From Skeletonema tropicum (taxonomy: Eukaryota > Bacillariophyta > Thalassiosirophyceae > Thalassiosirales > Thalassiosiraceae), in the NCBI GenBank assembly GCA_037178625.1, contig JAWZXG010000066.1, forward strand, positions 1-42,776: a DNA stretch of 42,776 nt, written 5' to 3'. The position numbers and the translations under genes were made by a program. Position 1 is the first letter of the stretch. Each line of letters begins with the position of its first letter. The notes beneath the pieces are model-generated. The model saw only the letters and a list, made by a program, of their open reading frames with translations, made no database searches and was not told the origin of the DNA. Shown here in pieces: positions 1-11,935 of the stretch.

Positions 1-2763
1 CCTTCTCCTCGTCCTATGCCAGAGGAGGGGATTGGATCCGTCGCGAAAGGATAGGGTAACTTTGAATATGTCGACGAAGACATTCCTTGGGCGAAGTCCC
101 AGGAAAAGGGCAAGTGCGCAGACCAACTAAGAAGTAATTGATTTTGAGTAGAAATGAAAAGAAATATTGCTTCGACCATATTCATTTGGCTTCTCCCCTT
201 CCAATCGGAAAAGTAGTGCCAGACATCACAATGGGAGGCTTCAATTCAAATCTTCTCTCCGTCAATCATTAGACGTCGATCTGCGTCTTCCCCGTCCATT
301 GCTTGACCATGACGAACATCGCCGTTGTACGGTGGCTATCTATTGTTGCGTAGAAAAGAGATAATTTCTCCAGATTTCCAGCAAGTCGAAGGGGGCAGCA
401 ACGACCCCTTCGATGTAATTGATTCCCAATCAGTAACGTTGGTCAGTAATTCTTGAGAATGTGATGAGCATGAGGAGCAGCCGAGAAAAGTTAGTTAGAT
501 GTGAGACTGATTGCATTCAGAGATGTCATCAACTTATGTACTAAGTTTGTACTCACTTTTATAAGGTCACTTTCTATTTCTGCAACTGAAAAACACGACG
601 TCCTCGTGAATGGGAAACTTCCTCTCTCCCATCTTCAGATGAAATCGATCAATAGTGCCGGCAGACTCCCACCGCAGTTGTTGCTTCTGCATCTCCGTCC
701 AACGATGTAAATATAAGAGACACATCAAATCTCCCTCCAACTTGTCAAAGGCCTTAGCCCCTTCTCCTCGTCCTATGCCAGAGGAGGGGATTGGATCCGT
801 CGCGAAAGGATAGGGTAACTTTGAATATGTCGACGAAGACATTCCTTGGGCGAAGTCCCAGGAAAAGGGCAAGTGCGCAGACCAACTAAGAAGTAATTGA
901 TTTTGAGTAGAAATGAAAAGAAATATTGCTTCGACCATATTCATTTGGCTTCTCCCCTTCCAATCGGAAAAGTAGTGCCAGACATCACAATGGGAGGCTT
1001 CAATTCAAATCTTCTCTCCGTCAATCATTAGACGTCGATCTGCGTCTTCCCCGTCCATTGCTTGACCATGACGAACATCGCCGTTGTACGGTGGCTATCT
1101 ATTGTTGCGTAGAAAAGAGATAATTTCTCCAGATTTCCAGCAAGTCGAAGGGGGCAGCAACGACCCCTTCGATGTAATTGATTCCCAATCAGTAACGTTG
1201 GTCAGTAATTCTTGAGAATGTGATGAGCATGAGGAGCAGCCGAGAAAAGTTAGTTAGATGTGAGACTGATTGCATTCAGAGATGTCATCAACTTATGTAC
1301 TAAGTTTGTACTCACTTTTATAAGGTCACTTTCTATTTCTGCAACTGAAAAACACGACGTCCTCGTGAATGGGAAACTTCCTCTCTCCCATCTTCAGATG
1401 AAATCGATCAATAGTGCCGGCAGACTCCCACCGCAGTTGTTGCTTCTGCATCTCCGTCCAACGATGTAAATATAAGAGACACATCAAATCTCCCTCCAAC
1501 TTGTCAAAGGCCTTAGCCCCTTCTCCTCGTCCTATGCCAGAGGAGGGGATTGGATCCGTCGCGAAAGGATAGGGTAACTTTGAATATGTCGACGAAGACA
1601 TTCCTTGGGCGAAGTCCCAGGAAAAGGGCAAGTGCGCAGACCAACTAAGAAGTAATTGATTTTGAGTAGAAATGAAAAGAAATATTGCTTCGACCATATT
1701 CATTTGGCTTCTCCCCTTCCAATCGGAAAAGTAGTGCCAGACATCACAATGGGAGGCTTCAATTCAAATCTTCTCTCCGTCAATCATTAGACGTCGATCT
1801 GCGTCTTCCCCGTCCATTGCTTGACCATGACGAACATCGCCGTTGTACGGTGGCTATCTATTGTTGCGTAGAAAAGAGATAATTTCTCCAGATTTCCAGC
1901 AAGTCGAAGGGGGCAGCAACGACCCCTTCGATGTAATTGATTCCCAATCAGTAACGTTGGTCAGTAATTCTTGAGAATGTGATGAGCATGAGGAGCAGCC
2001 GAGAAAAGTTAGTTAGATGTGAGACTGATTGCATTCAGAGATGTCATCAACTTATGTACTAAGTTTGTACTCACTTTTATAAGGTCACTTTCTATTTCTG
2101 CAACTGAAAAACACGACGTCCTCGTGAATGGGAAACTTCCTCTCTCCCATCTTCAGATGAAATCGATCAATAGTGCCGGCAGACTCCCACCGCAGTTGTT
2201 GCTTCTGCATCTCCGTCCAACGATGTAAATATAAGAGACACATCAAATCTCCCTCCAACTTGTCAAAGGCCTTAGCCCCTTCTCCTCGTCCTATGCCAGA
2301 GGAGGGGATTGGATCCGTCGCGAAAGGATAGGGTAACTTTGAATATGTCGACGAAGACATTCCTTGGGCGAAGTCCCAGGAAAAGGGCAAGTGCGCAGAC
2401 CAACTAAGAAGTAATTGATTTTGAGTAGAAATGAAAAGAAATATTGCTTCGACCATATTCATTTGGCTTCTCCCCTTCCAATCGGAAAAGTAGTGCCAGA
2501 CATCACAATGGGAGGCTTCAATTCAAATCTTCTCTCCGTCAATCATTAGACGTCGATCTGCGTCTTCCCCGTCCATTGCTTGACCATGACGAACATCGCC
2601 GTTGTACGGTGGCTATCTATTGTTGCGTAGAAAAGAGATAATTTCTCCAGATTTCCAGCAAGTCGAAGGGGGCAGCAACGACCCCTTCGATGTAATTGAT
2701 TCCCAATCAGTAACGTTGGTCAGTAATTCTTGAGAATGTGATGAGCATGAGGAGCAGCCGAGA
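1..2763. repeat. 759-bp tandem array, 3.6 units
   Basis: Units begin at 1, 760, 1519 and 2278; the fourth stops at 2763, where the sequence leaves the unit. No differences between units were seen by eye, so the array is young or homogenised. The window opens inside the array, so more units may lie to the left. A further part-unit plus one junction occurs at 4165-5001 as part of a larger duplication. The period is 253 codons, so any minus-strand reading frame stays in phase from unit to unit. Confidence 0.95.
567..944 (-). CDS. 125-aa ORF inside the 759-bp unit, function unknown
   Basis: An ATG-started minus-strand frame of 125 codons, repeated identically at 1326-1703, 2085-2462 and 4323-4700. 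It is the longest frame in the unit and reads like a real protein fragment (WDFAQGM, YLHRWTEMQKQQLRW), but no domain is recognised. Just past its stop the minus strand reads AAAAGTGAGT, a good splice-donor match, so it may be one exon of a gene that was captured and amplified. It may equally be a chance frame in a satellite. Confidence 0.3.
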   Translation of the reverse strand: MNMVEAIFLFISTQNQLLLSWSAHLPFSWDFAQGMSSSTYSKLPYPFATDPIPSSGIGRGEGAKAFDKLEGDLMCLLYLHRWTEMQKQQLRWESAGTIDRFHLKMGERKFPIHEDVVFFSCRNRK

Positions 2764-2885
2764 TGATACGAAGTTAGAGGAAGCCACTCAATACAGAATG
2801 AAAAGCAGTCAAACAGGATTAAGCCATGGAATAGCTTGCCCCCAAGACTGCCACCCTTTCCTCCTGAATACTGTCCACTATCCAT
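2613..2885 (-). CDS. 90-aa ORF at the array edge, function unknown
   Basis: An ATG-started minus-strand frame running from unique DNA into the end of the 759-bp unit; an identical copy is at 4851-5123. It begins MDSGQYSGGKGG and has a serine/cysteine-rich middle. No domain was recognised. Because it crosses the junction of the satellite, the satellite may have arisen by tandem amplification of part of a gene of which this is an upstream exon. That is inference from position only. Confidence 0.2.
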   Translation of the reverse strand: MDSGQYSGGKGGSLGGKLFHGLILFDCFSFCIEWLPLTSYHLGCSSCSSHSQELLTNVTDWESITSKGSLLPPSTCWKSGEIISFLRNNR

Positions 2886-3467
2886 CGCCCCCGGAAATCT
2901 TAAATAATATCAATAATTTCTTCAGAGAACCTCATCTTTTGCCCTGTTATCAATAACGCCTGACAGCACAATGATAAATTGACGCTGATAATAATTCATT
3001 AGAAAACGCCAAAGGAGGAGATCGGGATAAGAGTATTAGGCCTGTGTGCGGAGTTGTTTTTCGGAAATTATTCAGTAAGTAACAACATTTTTTGTGTAGA
3101 GCAGATAAAATAATAAACACTGAATATTTACCTGGATTTTTTACTCGTAAGGAGACGGTGTGCTGATAGGATCAATGATGATATGGTAGTAGCATGAAAT
3201 AATTTTCGTATGAAGTTGGATGGCGTCATGGCTGTAGGAGATATCATGGTTTTGTTGTTATGTGTTGGATTAAATCACTGGCGGTTTGGGTTGGGAGCGC
3301 CGGCGCCAGCCAGGAAGTCGGAAGCAAGGACGTGAGGCAGATGTGCCACGTCACCACTTACAATTTGAGTGGTGTGTGCAGTGGTGTGTTCGAAATACGC
3401 GTGTGCAGCGTAGCCTCTCTCTCTTCAACCTATTAAATCATCATGAGCGTGCATGAGATATCAACCT

Positions 3468-3533
3468 GGGACAAGTTTGGGCAGAAACGGGACAAGTTTG
3501 GGCAGAAACGGGACAAGTTTGGGCAGAAACGGG
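3468..3533. repeat. 21-bp minisatellite, 3 copies
   Basis: Three exact copies of a 21-bp unit beginning GGGACAAGTTTGGGCAG, followed by GGG. The unit is a multiple of three and is open on both strands (DKFGQKR on plus). The same array recurs at 12248-12313 and, with two units, at 20012-20053. Confidence 0.95.
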
Positions 3534-4164
3534 AATATGGAAACACAGCAGCACAGGTACCTACCATAGGCACCGAGCACCGAGCGATGTAGCATCACAC
3601 AACGTTGTATCATTGTCTCATAAGAGAGGCAACTGAGGGTGGACGGTGGACATTCATTCTGCCGCTGATAGCAATGACTCTCAAAAACAGAGTGCTGATG
3701 GAATGAATCAACAATGGAGGAGGAGGGCTGGAGATTCAACCAGAACCAGGCGGGCGGGGCAAATACACATTACATCCGTCATCCTCATCAACACTGCAAT
3801 TTTATCATCGTCTTGCCTCATAACTCATAACGTAACTGCCATCCCAAGCATCGATTTACGTGACGGGCTGTATAGTAAGGATGGAAAGATCTGCATTATG
3901 TGGAAGCGCCAATGAACTCAAGGAAGCGTTTTGGGACATTCAATAAATGCTGTGACTAGTTTATCTTTGATCTTCTTACCGCAGAAGGAAGTGCCAAGTC
4001 ATTATGGCTAGTTATCTAGTGGGCAACAAATTGGGATTCATATTTTCCAAAATAACAATTGGTCAACTTGCATTGGGACTCTCTCGACATGACAATACCG
4101 TTGTTCTGCAGGATTACCAGTAGAATCCGACTCGATACGGAAGGTGGAAGGTGGCGACAGCAAG

Positions 4165-5570
4165 TTCGATGTAATTGATTCCCAATCAGTAACGTTGGTC
4201 AGTAATTCTTGAGAATGTGATGAGCATGAGGAGCAGCCGAGAAAAGTTAGTTAGATGTGAGACTGATTGCATTCAGAGATGTCATCAACTTATGTACTAA
4301 GTTTGTACTCACTTTTATAAGGTCACTTTCTATTTCTGCAACTGAAAAACACGACGTCCTCGTGAATGGGAAACTTCCTCTCTCCCATCTTCAGATGAAA
4401 TCGATCAATAGTGCCGGCAGACTCCCACCGCAGTTGTTGCTTCTGCATCTCCGTCCAACGATGTAAATATAAGAGACACATCAAATCTCCCTCCAACTTG
4501 TCAAAGGCCTTAGCCCCTTCTCCTCGTCCTATGCCAGAGGAGGGGATTGGATCCGTCGCGAAAGGATAGGGTAACTTTGAATATGTCGACGAAGACATTC
4601 CTTGGGCGAAGTCCCAGGAAAAGGGCAAGTGCGCAGACCAACTAAGAAGTAATTGATTTTGAGTAGAAATGAAAAGAAATATTGCTTCGACCATATTCAT
4701 TTGGCTTCTCCCCTTCCAATCGGAAAAGTAGTGCCAGACATCACAATGGGAGGCTTCAATTCAAATCTTCTCTCCGTCAATCATTAGACGTCGATCTGCG
4801 TCTTCCCCGTCCATTGCTTGACCATGACGAACATCGCCGTTGTACGGTGGCTATCTATTGTTGCGTAGAAAAGAGATAATTTCTCCAGATTTCCAGCAAG
4901 TCGAAGGGGGCAGCAACGACCCCTTCGATGTAATTGATTCCCAATCAGTAACGTTGGTCAGTAATTCTTGAGAATGTGATGAGCATGAGGAGCAGCCGAG
5001 ATGATACGAAGTTAGAGGAAGCCACTCAATACAGAATGAAAAGCAGTCAAACAGGATTAAGCCATGGAATAGCTTGCCCCCAAGACTGCCACCCTTTCCT
5101 CCTGAATACTGTCCACTATCCATCGCCCCCGGAAATCTTAAATAATATCAATAATTTCTTCAGAGAACCTCATCTTTTGCCCTGTTATCAATAACGCCTG
5201 ACAGCACAATGATAAATTGACGCTGATAATAATTCATTAGAAAACGCCAAAGGAGGAGATCGGGATAAGAGTATTAGGCCTGTGTGCGGAGTTGTTTTTC
5301 GGAAATTATTCAGTAAGTAACAACATTTTTTGTGTAGAGCAGATAAAATAATAAACACTGAATATTTACCTGGATTTTTTACTCGTAAGGAGACGGTGTG
5401 CTGATAGGATCAATGATGATATGGTAGTAGCATGAAATAATTTTCGTATGAAGTTGGATGGCGTCATGGCTGTAGGAGATATCATGGTTTTGTTGTTATG
5501 TGTTGGATTAAATCACTGGCGGTTTGGGTTGGGAGCGCCGGCGCCAGCCAGGAAGTCGGAAGCAAGGACG
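4165..5570. repeat. 2238-bp tandem duplication, copy 2, left part
   Basis: Matches 1927-3332 at a fixed offset of 2238. It ends where the LTR element begins. The joint at 4164/4165 reads GGCGACAGCAAG then TTCGATG. The short GCAA shared by both parents suggests microhomology at the breakpoint. Confidence 0.93.
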
Positions 5571-5741
5571 ATTCGTTTCTCACACTACGTTAATGATTAC
5601 GTAATATACAGACTAATCAGTACTACTGCGATAACATCAACTAAGAATATAATTACATGGTAAGGATACATAACAAGGATAAAGATGGTGAGAAGTGAGT
5701 GATCGTCTAAGGGAATGAGACGTTCCGTGCTACACGAAACG
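5571..5741 (-). repeat. LTR (3' LTR of the minus-strand element)
   Basis: 171 bp, the same as 11936-12106 at every base compared. It is bounded on the left by the target duplication and on the right by the polypurine tract (5742 onward on the minus strand). Confidence 0.92.
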
Positions 5742-6393
5742 CTCCCCGTGAATTGTAAGCTTACGCTTGCGATTCATAAAGCTAAGTCTCATTTCATTGG
5801 AAATCTTCTCATCCATTATCGTGCACTGATTTGGGTAATATATGAAGTCGTTGAAGAAAGTTGGATCCTCTTGTATGAAGGTAATTTCTTCTTGAGTGTG
5901 TCCGAGTAGTTGACTCGTTGACTCCGTCCAGGAGGTATTATCGACATTGTAAAATTCTCGTTGCGGTATACTCCCCCTTGATGATAATGTGTCGGCTCCA
6001 AGATTTGTAGATTCAACCGTACTCTGCTTCTTGTGAATTGAACGATAAGATTCTGATCCTCGCCTTCTCTCCCAACAGAACAGGTATTTCCGCTGGGTCT
6101 TCCTCAATCGTCTCCCGTAAAAATCCTTCCAATCTGTGCTATGTTTTGGGGCTTCTTCGACATGCATTATAGACGTAGCAAGTCTCCTGTCTGGATACCT
6201 GTCCAGGTAACGTATAATTCCGTAAATAGCTTTCGAGGTGTCCAAGACGAAGTGCGGTCATGTATTGTGTCATGATGACGACATCAATCTGAATATAAAT
6301 GCGTCCAAATCCAATCGATCGAAGCATTCCCATGATCTGTTGATATCTAGTTGGACACTGTTTTAACTTCTCCCCGTTGGCCGCTGGGTGCAT
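5730..6393 (-). pseudogene. copia reverse transcriptase/RNase H remnant
   Basis: Two minus-strand frames join into a recognisable copia pol tail. The first (6139-6393) contains RYQQIMGMLRSIGFG and MTQYMTALRLGHLE, the end of the reverse transcriptase region. A frameshift follows near 6240. The second frame (5730-6245) continues with AIYGIIRYLDRYPDRRL, KHSTDWKDFYG and QSTVES, as in the RNase H region of stramenopile copia elements. The catalytic ADFAG-like block is missing, and the intervening residues do not fit the family, so there is at least one internal deletion. The element therefore cannot encode its own polymerase. Confidence 0.75.
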
Positions 6394-7394
6394 TCAGCCC
6401 AATATGATGACCGGTATTAATGTATGCTTGGATTCCCTCGGCACCAAATCTGGCAACATGTTTTGATCATGCTTGCGGTCAAAATGATCCCTATATACCG
6501 GCTGGATCAATCTTCACCAGCCTCTACGGTCTCCCCGTAAACGTAAATACCTTTCAATGTACGTCCTTTCAATGTAACCCCTCAGATGCATCGCGGTCCT
6601 GTATGCCCGAGTGTCACGAGATGCTTTGATCAAAATTGATCGTCGTACAGAAATGAGTTGCTGGTATCTTTACCTCTTTCACCGCTTTAGTCCGGTGACT
6701 AGTTCTAGCGTTCTGGATACTTAATTGATTGAGTTCTCTCTCCTCCTTCTCATTCATCGTGTTGTCTCAGAGGCTCTTGCCATGTCCTTCTTCCTGCCCG
6801 AGGTCGTTTATTATTCTCTCAGAGCTTAATCATCACCTCGTTCGGGTTCTTGGTTCTTGGTAGGATGTCGTTTACGTTGACCGATATTATCTCATAATGG
6901 ATGATGGATTGTGTCCCTAATCGCGTGTCTTGAGAGTGACTCTTCATCCTGTATACACCTTTGGCAAGCATAGTTCTGTACGTTGTAAATCATGTTACGC
7001 ATAGTGGCAAATCTTCACTTCATTCCCTTTATCTTCGCTATCTCAAGTGATTCTAACTTCGAGCCACGTTCTCACTTAAATTCAAGCGTGCGTTGCCCAT
7101 ACAAAAATTCGTGGCCGGTACGTCTAATGGCAGTTTTGTACATGAGGTAAGCATTGTCCCGTGGGTGACAGATCTGGATCTGTACCTGTGCTGTTTTACC
7201 CAAACTTTGATGCGTTTGGCTGTTCAAGGAGTCGTTTCCTCGCAACCTCTTCTATGTTCCGATATGTGTCGCCTGTATTGCTTGTGTAACATGTGGGATG
7301 TCGTGTTTCCAGAGTCAGCATGTGACTTCCTTGGTATGTTGGTGTTGGCTCTCCTGCTATTGCCTCATCACCTCTCGCATATCTCTACATCTTT
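6394..7394. other. degenerate retrotransposon interior
   Basis: No long frame on the minus (sense) strand and no motif that can be aligned by eye to integrase or protease. The plus-strand frame at 7093-7689 overlaps repeats and has no recognisable content. Confidence 0.5.
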
Positions 7395-7480
7395 AAGTCG
7401 GCCTCTTGTTGTCGTGGTTATATCGCCTCGTTTAAGTCGGTCTCTTGTTTTCGTGGTTATATCGCCTCGTTCAAGTCGTT
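7395..7480. repeat. 37-bp direct repeat, two copies
   Basis: A segment around TAAGTCGG..CTCTTGTT..CGTGGTTATATCGCCTCG occurs twice with a few mismatches, followed by the start of a third copy. It lies in the LTR-element interior. Confidence 0.7.
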
Positions 7481-8423
7481 TAAATTTGTGCATCAAATTG
7501 TCCAGTGCGTCTCTAGTTCAACTCGCATTAGCCTGGCCTATATCTCGTGTTTCAGCATCACGAGCGAGAGGTATATCACTCATATTCTCCTCGTATGCCG
7601 AGTCTTTTGTTGGTCGAGTTGGTGATTGGTCGCATCAGTCTCTTGAAGTCTGTGGTGGCTTTACTTCATCTACCACAATTGACATCTAACCGTCCGAGAT
7701 AACCTATCGATGGCACCCCGTACTCTGTCAGACCTTCTCCCTTCTCTTGCCGTTTGAGATTGGTCTCACCTGATATATTCCAAATCATTTGCAGCTCCAT
7801 TATCGTTTGATAATATGAATTTGTGATACCTAGTCTGAGTGTCCTACTACAAGTAGGTCGATGCGAGCCTAGTTGTTGTTGTCGTCTCATACTAAGAAGG
7901 CTTGTTGTCGATGCATCTAGAATCGTCTCCAAATGTATTAGGGCGCTCCCGCAGTGCTTGTCATGCAATTGCTCTCAAGTATTGTCAGCAGTCACCTCAA
8001 CTGCGGGTCCTACGCGTGGTCTTAACGTCCTAGTTTCATGGAACTCACTGACAATAACCACTAAGCTATCGAGTCGGCTTGTCGGAAATGTTTTGCTCTG
8101 CTCTGCTAACGCAATTATGCCCATGTAAGTTATCACGGTGTTCACACCATAGTTATCATGATACAAGTTCAACTTGATGCTATATAGCCGCTCTGTGGGT
8201 CATCCAATCTTTCTCATGTTGCTTCCATTCGACCCGACCAAGGCCCAAGGCGTTCTTCAATATCATTTCTTCATTTGCGCTCTTCCGCCGATATCTTGGT
8301 CTGTACTACCTCGTTGATTTCCTCTGCCACTGTGTCGGGTGATAAGACGTGCATCACGTTCTTCCTAGCTTGACATCTGGCGTTTAATCCACATTCATCA
8401 ATCTGCCTCGTCTATGCCATCTC

Positions 8424-8521
8424 TTTTATCTGACTCTTCTTCTCTGTCTCTTTTATCTGCCTCTTCTTCTCTGTCTCGTTTATCTGCCTCTTCTTCTCTG
8501 TCTCGTTTATCTGCCTCTTCT
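8424..8521. repeat. 27-bp tandem repeat, 3.6 copies
   Basis: Unit TTTATCTGCCTCTTCTTCTC plus TGTCTCG, starting at 8424, 8451, 8478 and 8505. Pyrimidine-rich on the plus strand, hence purine-rich on the element's sense strand. Confidence 0.9.
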
Positions 8522-8810
8522 GTGCCATCTTGGGAATGTCAAGTATAAATATTCTCCCCTGCTTGACATTCAATTATTGGTCTACACGAGGTATTGCTGC
8601 CCCTTCTTGATCCTATCGAGTGTCTCCCGGTCTTGGATGTCGACCCGTCTCCAGTTCAGTGCGCATTGTTTTCACCATGTTGTTCAATCGTCCTTCACTC
8701 TGGACTCCTCATTGGTAAGATGCTATGGAGTATTTCGTTATGCCTTGGTAGTCATGGCTCGTACATTTGTTCGTCCCTTATTCTCGTACATTTGTTTGTC
8801 CCTTGTCCGC

Positions 8811-8938
8811 AGGGCGTTTCTCCACCAATCTATTCTCTTCAGCTTTGTTTCTCCTTTGCCGCAGGGCGTTTCTCCACCAATCTATTCTCTTCAGCTTTGT
8901 TTCTCCTTTGCCGCAGGGCGTTTCTCCATCAATTCGGA
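8811..8938. repeat. 52-bp tandem repeat, 2.4 copies
   Basis: The block beginning AGGGCGTTTCTCCACC starts at 8811, 8863 and 8915. It lies in the LTR-element interior. Confidence 0.9.
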
Positions 8939-8947
8939 TTAGATTAT

Positions 8948-9040
8948 CATCCGCTCATCATGATGGATAGTAACGTCCTTGTCTGCGGTCCGTTCTTCAA
9001 ACTACCTCCTCGGCTCATCATGATGGATAATAACGTCCGC
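8948..9040. repeat. 61-bp direct repeat, about 1.5 copies
   Basis: GCTCATCATGATGGATA is repeated with 61-bp spacing (near 8951 and 9012), followed by a related GTAACGTCC/ATAACGTCC stretch. From here to about 10927 I see no gene or ordered repeat. Confidence 0.7.
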
Positions 9041-10927
9041 GGTCGTGTTGTTCTGGCTATATCCAATTTCTTGTCTTTTACACCTTGTCATAGACTACAG
9101 CTTGTATTCGCGCCCGCTGTTATCAAAGCGATACAGCTCGTACTATATATTGGCTACGCTTATACTGAGGGATCTTTTGCCAAGATGAGGTCTTCCTATT
9201 TCTTGACATCTCAACCACATCAAGCCTGCGATTCAAAATAAGAATGTTTGTCGATTGTTAATATTTGTGTTCGCTTCCGATTCACTTTGAATGCCCGTGC
9301 ACCATTACACGCATCTAATATTTGCTCCGTCATAGAGTTCCGGAGTAACCAACTCTGTTGCTACGATCTTCTGTACGCCGATCCCAAGGTATATTGTATG
9401 TACAACATCATGGAATTTGTCTTTGTCCCTGTCTCATCACATGGCATGAAGCTACTCCCTATCAAGTACTTGTTGACAAGCCGTTTCTTGTCATGATCGA
9501 GTTGCCACCTATTCCTTATTTTTACAGCAAGTGCTGTCCATTTCTCTCTTTCTCTCCCTCTCCCTTCCTGGAGGAAGAGTTGTTAGATGAAACACTCTGT
9601 GCCATTCTCTCCCCATCTTTCTCGCAACATCATGGAGCTCTGTCTGCGGGTGTGCTGTACTCAATTTAGGGGATGCCATTCACTGATCTGGTTTGACCGG
9701 AGATAAAGGGATGCTCACACGAATTGTGCCAAAGTACTTGCACATACATATCATCAGAGTAACTATCACGCCGGTCGGCTCAAAATGCCATAACCTTAAA
9801 TGTCATAGCTTTGCTGTAACTGTAAGCGTTCAAGCATTCATCTTGTGTTTCAGTTTCACATTGCTTATATTCATGTCTTGAGATCAACCTCTTCCCGGCT
9901 TCCATTTGTAATCGACTTCTCATGCAGAGCAGTCCCGAATACTATTCTCACATTTATGCCCTCAAAAGGATTTTTATTCATACTTGTCGTGGTTAACGTT
10001 TGATCTCATTCTCAAGCAGGGATGCTTGTATTTCTGATAGTATCTTGTCTCCGATTCCATGTCAGATCTCTCCATGAGGTTTTGGATAGTGTACTTGGCA
10101 TCCGTGACGTGCAACCTATTATATTACCAGCCCACGTTCATTACCGTGAGCACTCTCGTTCTGGCCCGATAAGTCAGATCTCTATGATCTCTCAGAGTTT
10201 ATGTGCATCTGTTGGTTAACCGCTGTTCTTGCTATTCATCTGTCTCTTAGTCCTGCTCAGTTTTCTTCGGTATTCTACTCCTCGTATACGGCAGTTGTCC
10301 TCTATCGGACTGTCTTCCTGTATATCAAAGGCTTCACGTTGATTATCGTGTTCGACATCTCTCCTCTAGAGTATCTCCCCTCAGCTTTCGTCCGAGGTGC
10401 GGCCACTCTAATCTAACTAATATGACATAGTTAACAGTGACCCTATCTTCTGGGTGCACATTAGTTTTCATCTACTACTCTGGCCTTTTCAGCTCTCTTG
10501 TCGTCTCTCGTACAAAATATTTCTATCTCTCTTCATGACCAATCACAATCCCTATTCTTTTTCATTCCCGACCGATCATGTTCCCTATTCTTTTCCGCTT
10601 ACCAACATTACAGGCACTCCGGCCGTCTCACTTTACGCCAGGCACTCCGGCCATCTTTTCTCCGTCAGGTACTTCGACCATGACTATTACTATTTATGCT
10701 CTCGTTCAGGTGTTTGCCTCACTTACTCGATCTATTTCATTCTTTCCTATTCTAGGCTCCGCTGGCCCCACCTCCTGGTGGTATTTCTCTTTCTTCTCCA
10801 ACGACGCGGTGGCGCTTTGCCATTTACGTTTACTTTTCCTCTATCTCTCCAAGAATGCGGCGGCATTTTGCCATTGACTGTTACATCGTTAATATTCTCT
10901 GTTATCCCTATTCCATTCGTGATCCTG

Positions 10928-11064
10928 CTGGCTCCTTGCAGCGATATTCTTTAATATTCCCTATCTGCTGGCTCCTTGCAGCAATTTCTCGTGTTACCAC
11001 TGGCTCCTTGCAGCAATTTCCGTCGCCCTTGGCTCCTTGCAGGGTCTATACTGGCTCCTTGCAG
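10928..11064. repeat. five dispersed copies of CTGGCTCCTTGCAG
   Basis: The 14-mer occurs five times at irregular spacing of roughly 22-38 bp, just upstream (on the plus strand) of the 35-bp array. On the sense strand it encodes a repeated LLQGAS-like peptide in one frame. It probably corresponds to a degenerate gag-region repeat. Confidence 0.75.
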
Positions 11065-11159
11065 TATTTCTGTTCTTCCGATCACCCCTCCTGGGTGATT
11101 ATCCGTATGTTTCCGTTTCCACACCCCGCCTGGGTGATATATGGGTTTCCTTGTTTCCA

Positions 11160-11502
11160 CACCGCAGGATCTGCTCCTGGGTGATATTTTGCCGCACCGC
11201 AGGATCCGCTCCTGGGTGATATTTTGCCGCACCGCAGGATCAGCTCCTGGGTGATATTTTGCCGCACCGCAGGATCAGCTCCTGGGTGATATTTTGCCGC
11301 ACCGCAGGATCCGCTCCTGGGTGATATTTTGCCGCACCGCAGGATCAGCTCCTGGGTGATATTTTGCCGCACCGCAGGATCAGCTCCTGGGTGATATTTT
11401 GCCGCACCGCAGGATCAGCTCCTGGGTGATATTTTGCCGCACCGCAGGATCAGCTCCTGGGTGATATTTTGCCGCACCGCAGGATCCGCTCCTGGGTGAT
11501 AT
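11160..11502. repeat. 35-bp tandem array, 10 copies
   Basis: CCGCAGGAT recurs at 11162, 11197, 11232 and every 35 bp to 11477. The copies differ only at one alternating position (GATCCGC/GATCAGC), except that the first has GATCTGC. Because 35 is not a multiple of three and all three minus-strand frames are open, the array encodes a 35-residue repeating peptide whichever frame is used. It lies in the 5' (gag) part of the LTR element. Confidence 0.95.
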
Positions 11503-11935
11503 CTGTTTCCAGCTCCACGTCTAGTGGTGCCTATCCGTCAATAGTTAGTTTGGGCCAATTCCTTTTATGCAGACGGGGGCATTCCTCCCCAGCAGGGCCG
11601 ATTTATTTATCGCCAGCATTCCTCGGCGATGGTTGTTGATATCCCAGGTGTCCTTACTGGAGGGCCAATTATTATGCCGGCGTCCTCGGCAATTCATTAT
11701 ATCGATATCGAATCTCTTTCCTCCTTTCCTCCCGCATTCCTCGGCAAATTCTTATCGCTCCTCCCAGTCAAATATAACCTCAGTGAACTGGTTCCATTTC
11801 CTCATACTTATTATGTCCGCGTTCCTCCCCGTCGGAGAATAGAATAAATATTGTCATCATTTTCTCCCCGTATTCTATTCTTTTCGAACGCTGCCATCGT
11901 AGATACAGCCGTGAGAATGGCTGTCTGATAAACCG
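11503..11935. other. leader region of the LTR element
   Basis: About 430 bp between the 35-bp array and the 5' LTR. It contains repeated GCATTCCTCGGC/GCGTCCTCGGC blocks near 11580, 11610, 11680 and 11735. No intact frame was recognised on the minus strand. Confidence 0.5.

Larger units (their letters stand above)
1927..4164. repeat. 2238-bp tandem duplication, copy 1 (uninterrupted)
   Basis: Bases 1927-4164 recur immediately downstream as 4165-5570 plus 12113-12940. The constant offset is 2238 up to 5570 and 8780 (then 8776) beyond the LTR element inserted in copy 2. The only indel noticed is a 4-bp difference near 3560 versus 12337. The copy holds part of the 759-bp array, about 570 bp of other DNA (2764-3332) and about 830 bp containing a 21-bp minisatellite. 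No convincing gene was seen in 2764-4164. Confidence 0.93.

Noticed and set aside
3646..3915. 89-aa plus-strand frame (duplicated at 12422-12691)
   Set aside because: First codon is GTG, composition looks non-coding, and the opposite strand has an equally long frame.
7093..7689. 198-aa plus-strand frame in the LTR element
   Set aside because: Antisense to the element, spans direct repeats, no recognisable motif.
11160..11502. CRISPR-like array
   Set aside because: The 35-bp units are contiguous with no variable spacers, and the genome is eukaryotic.
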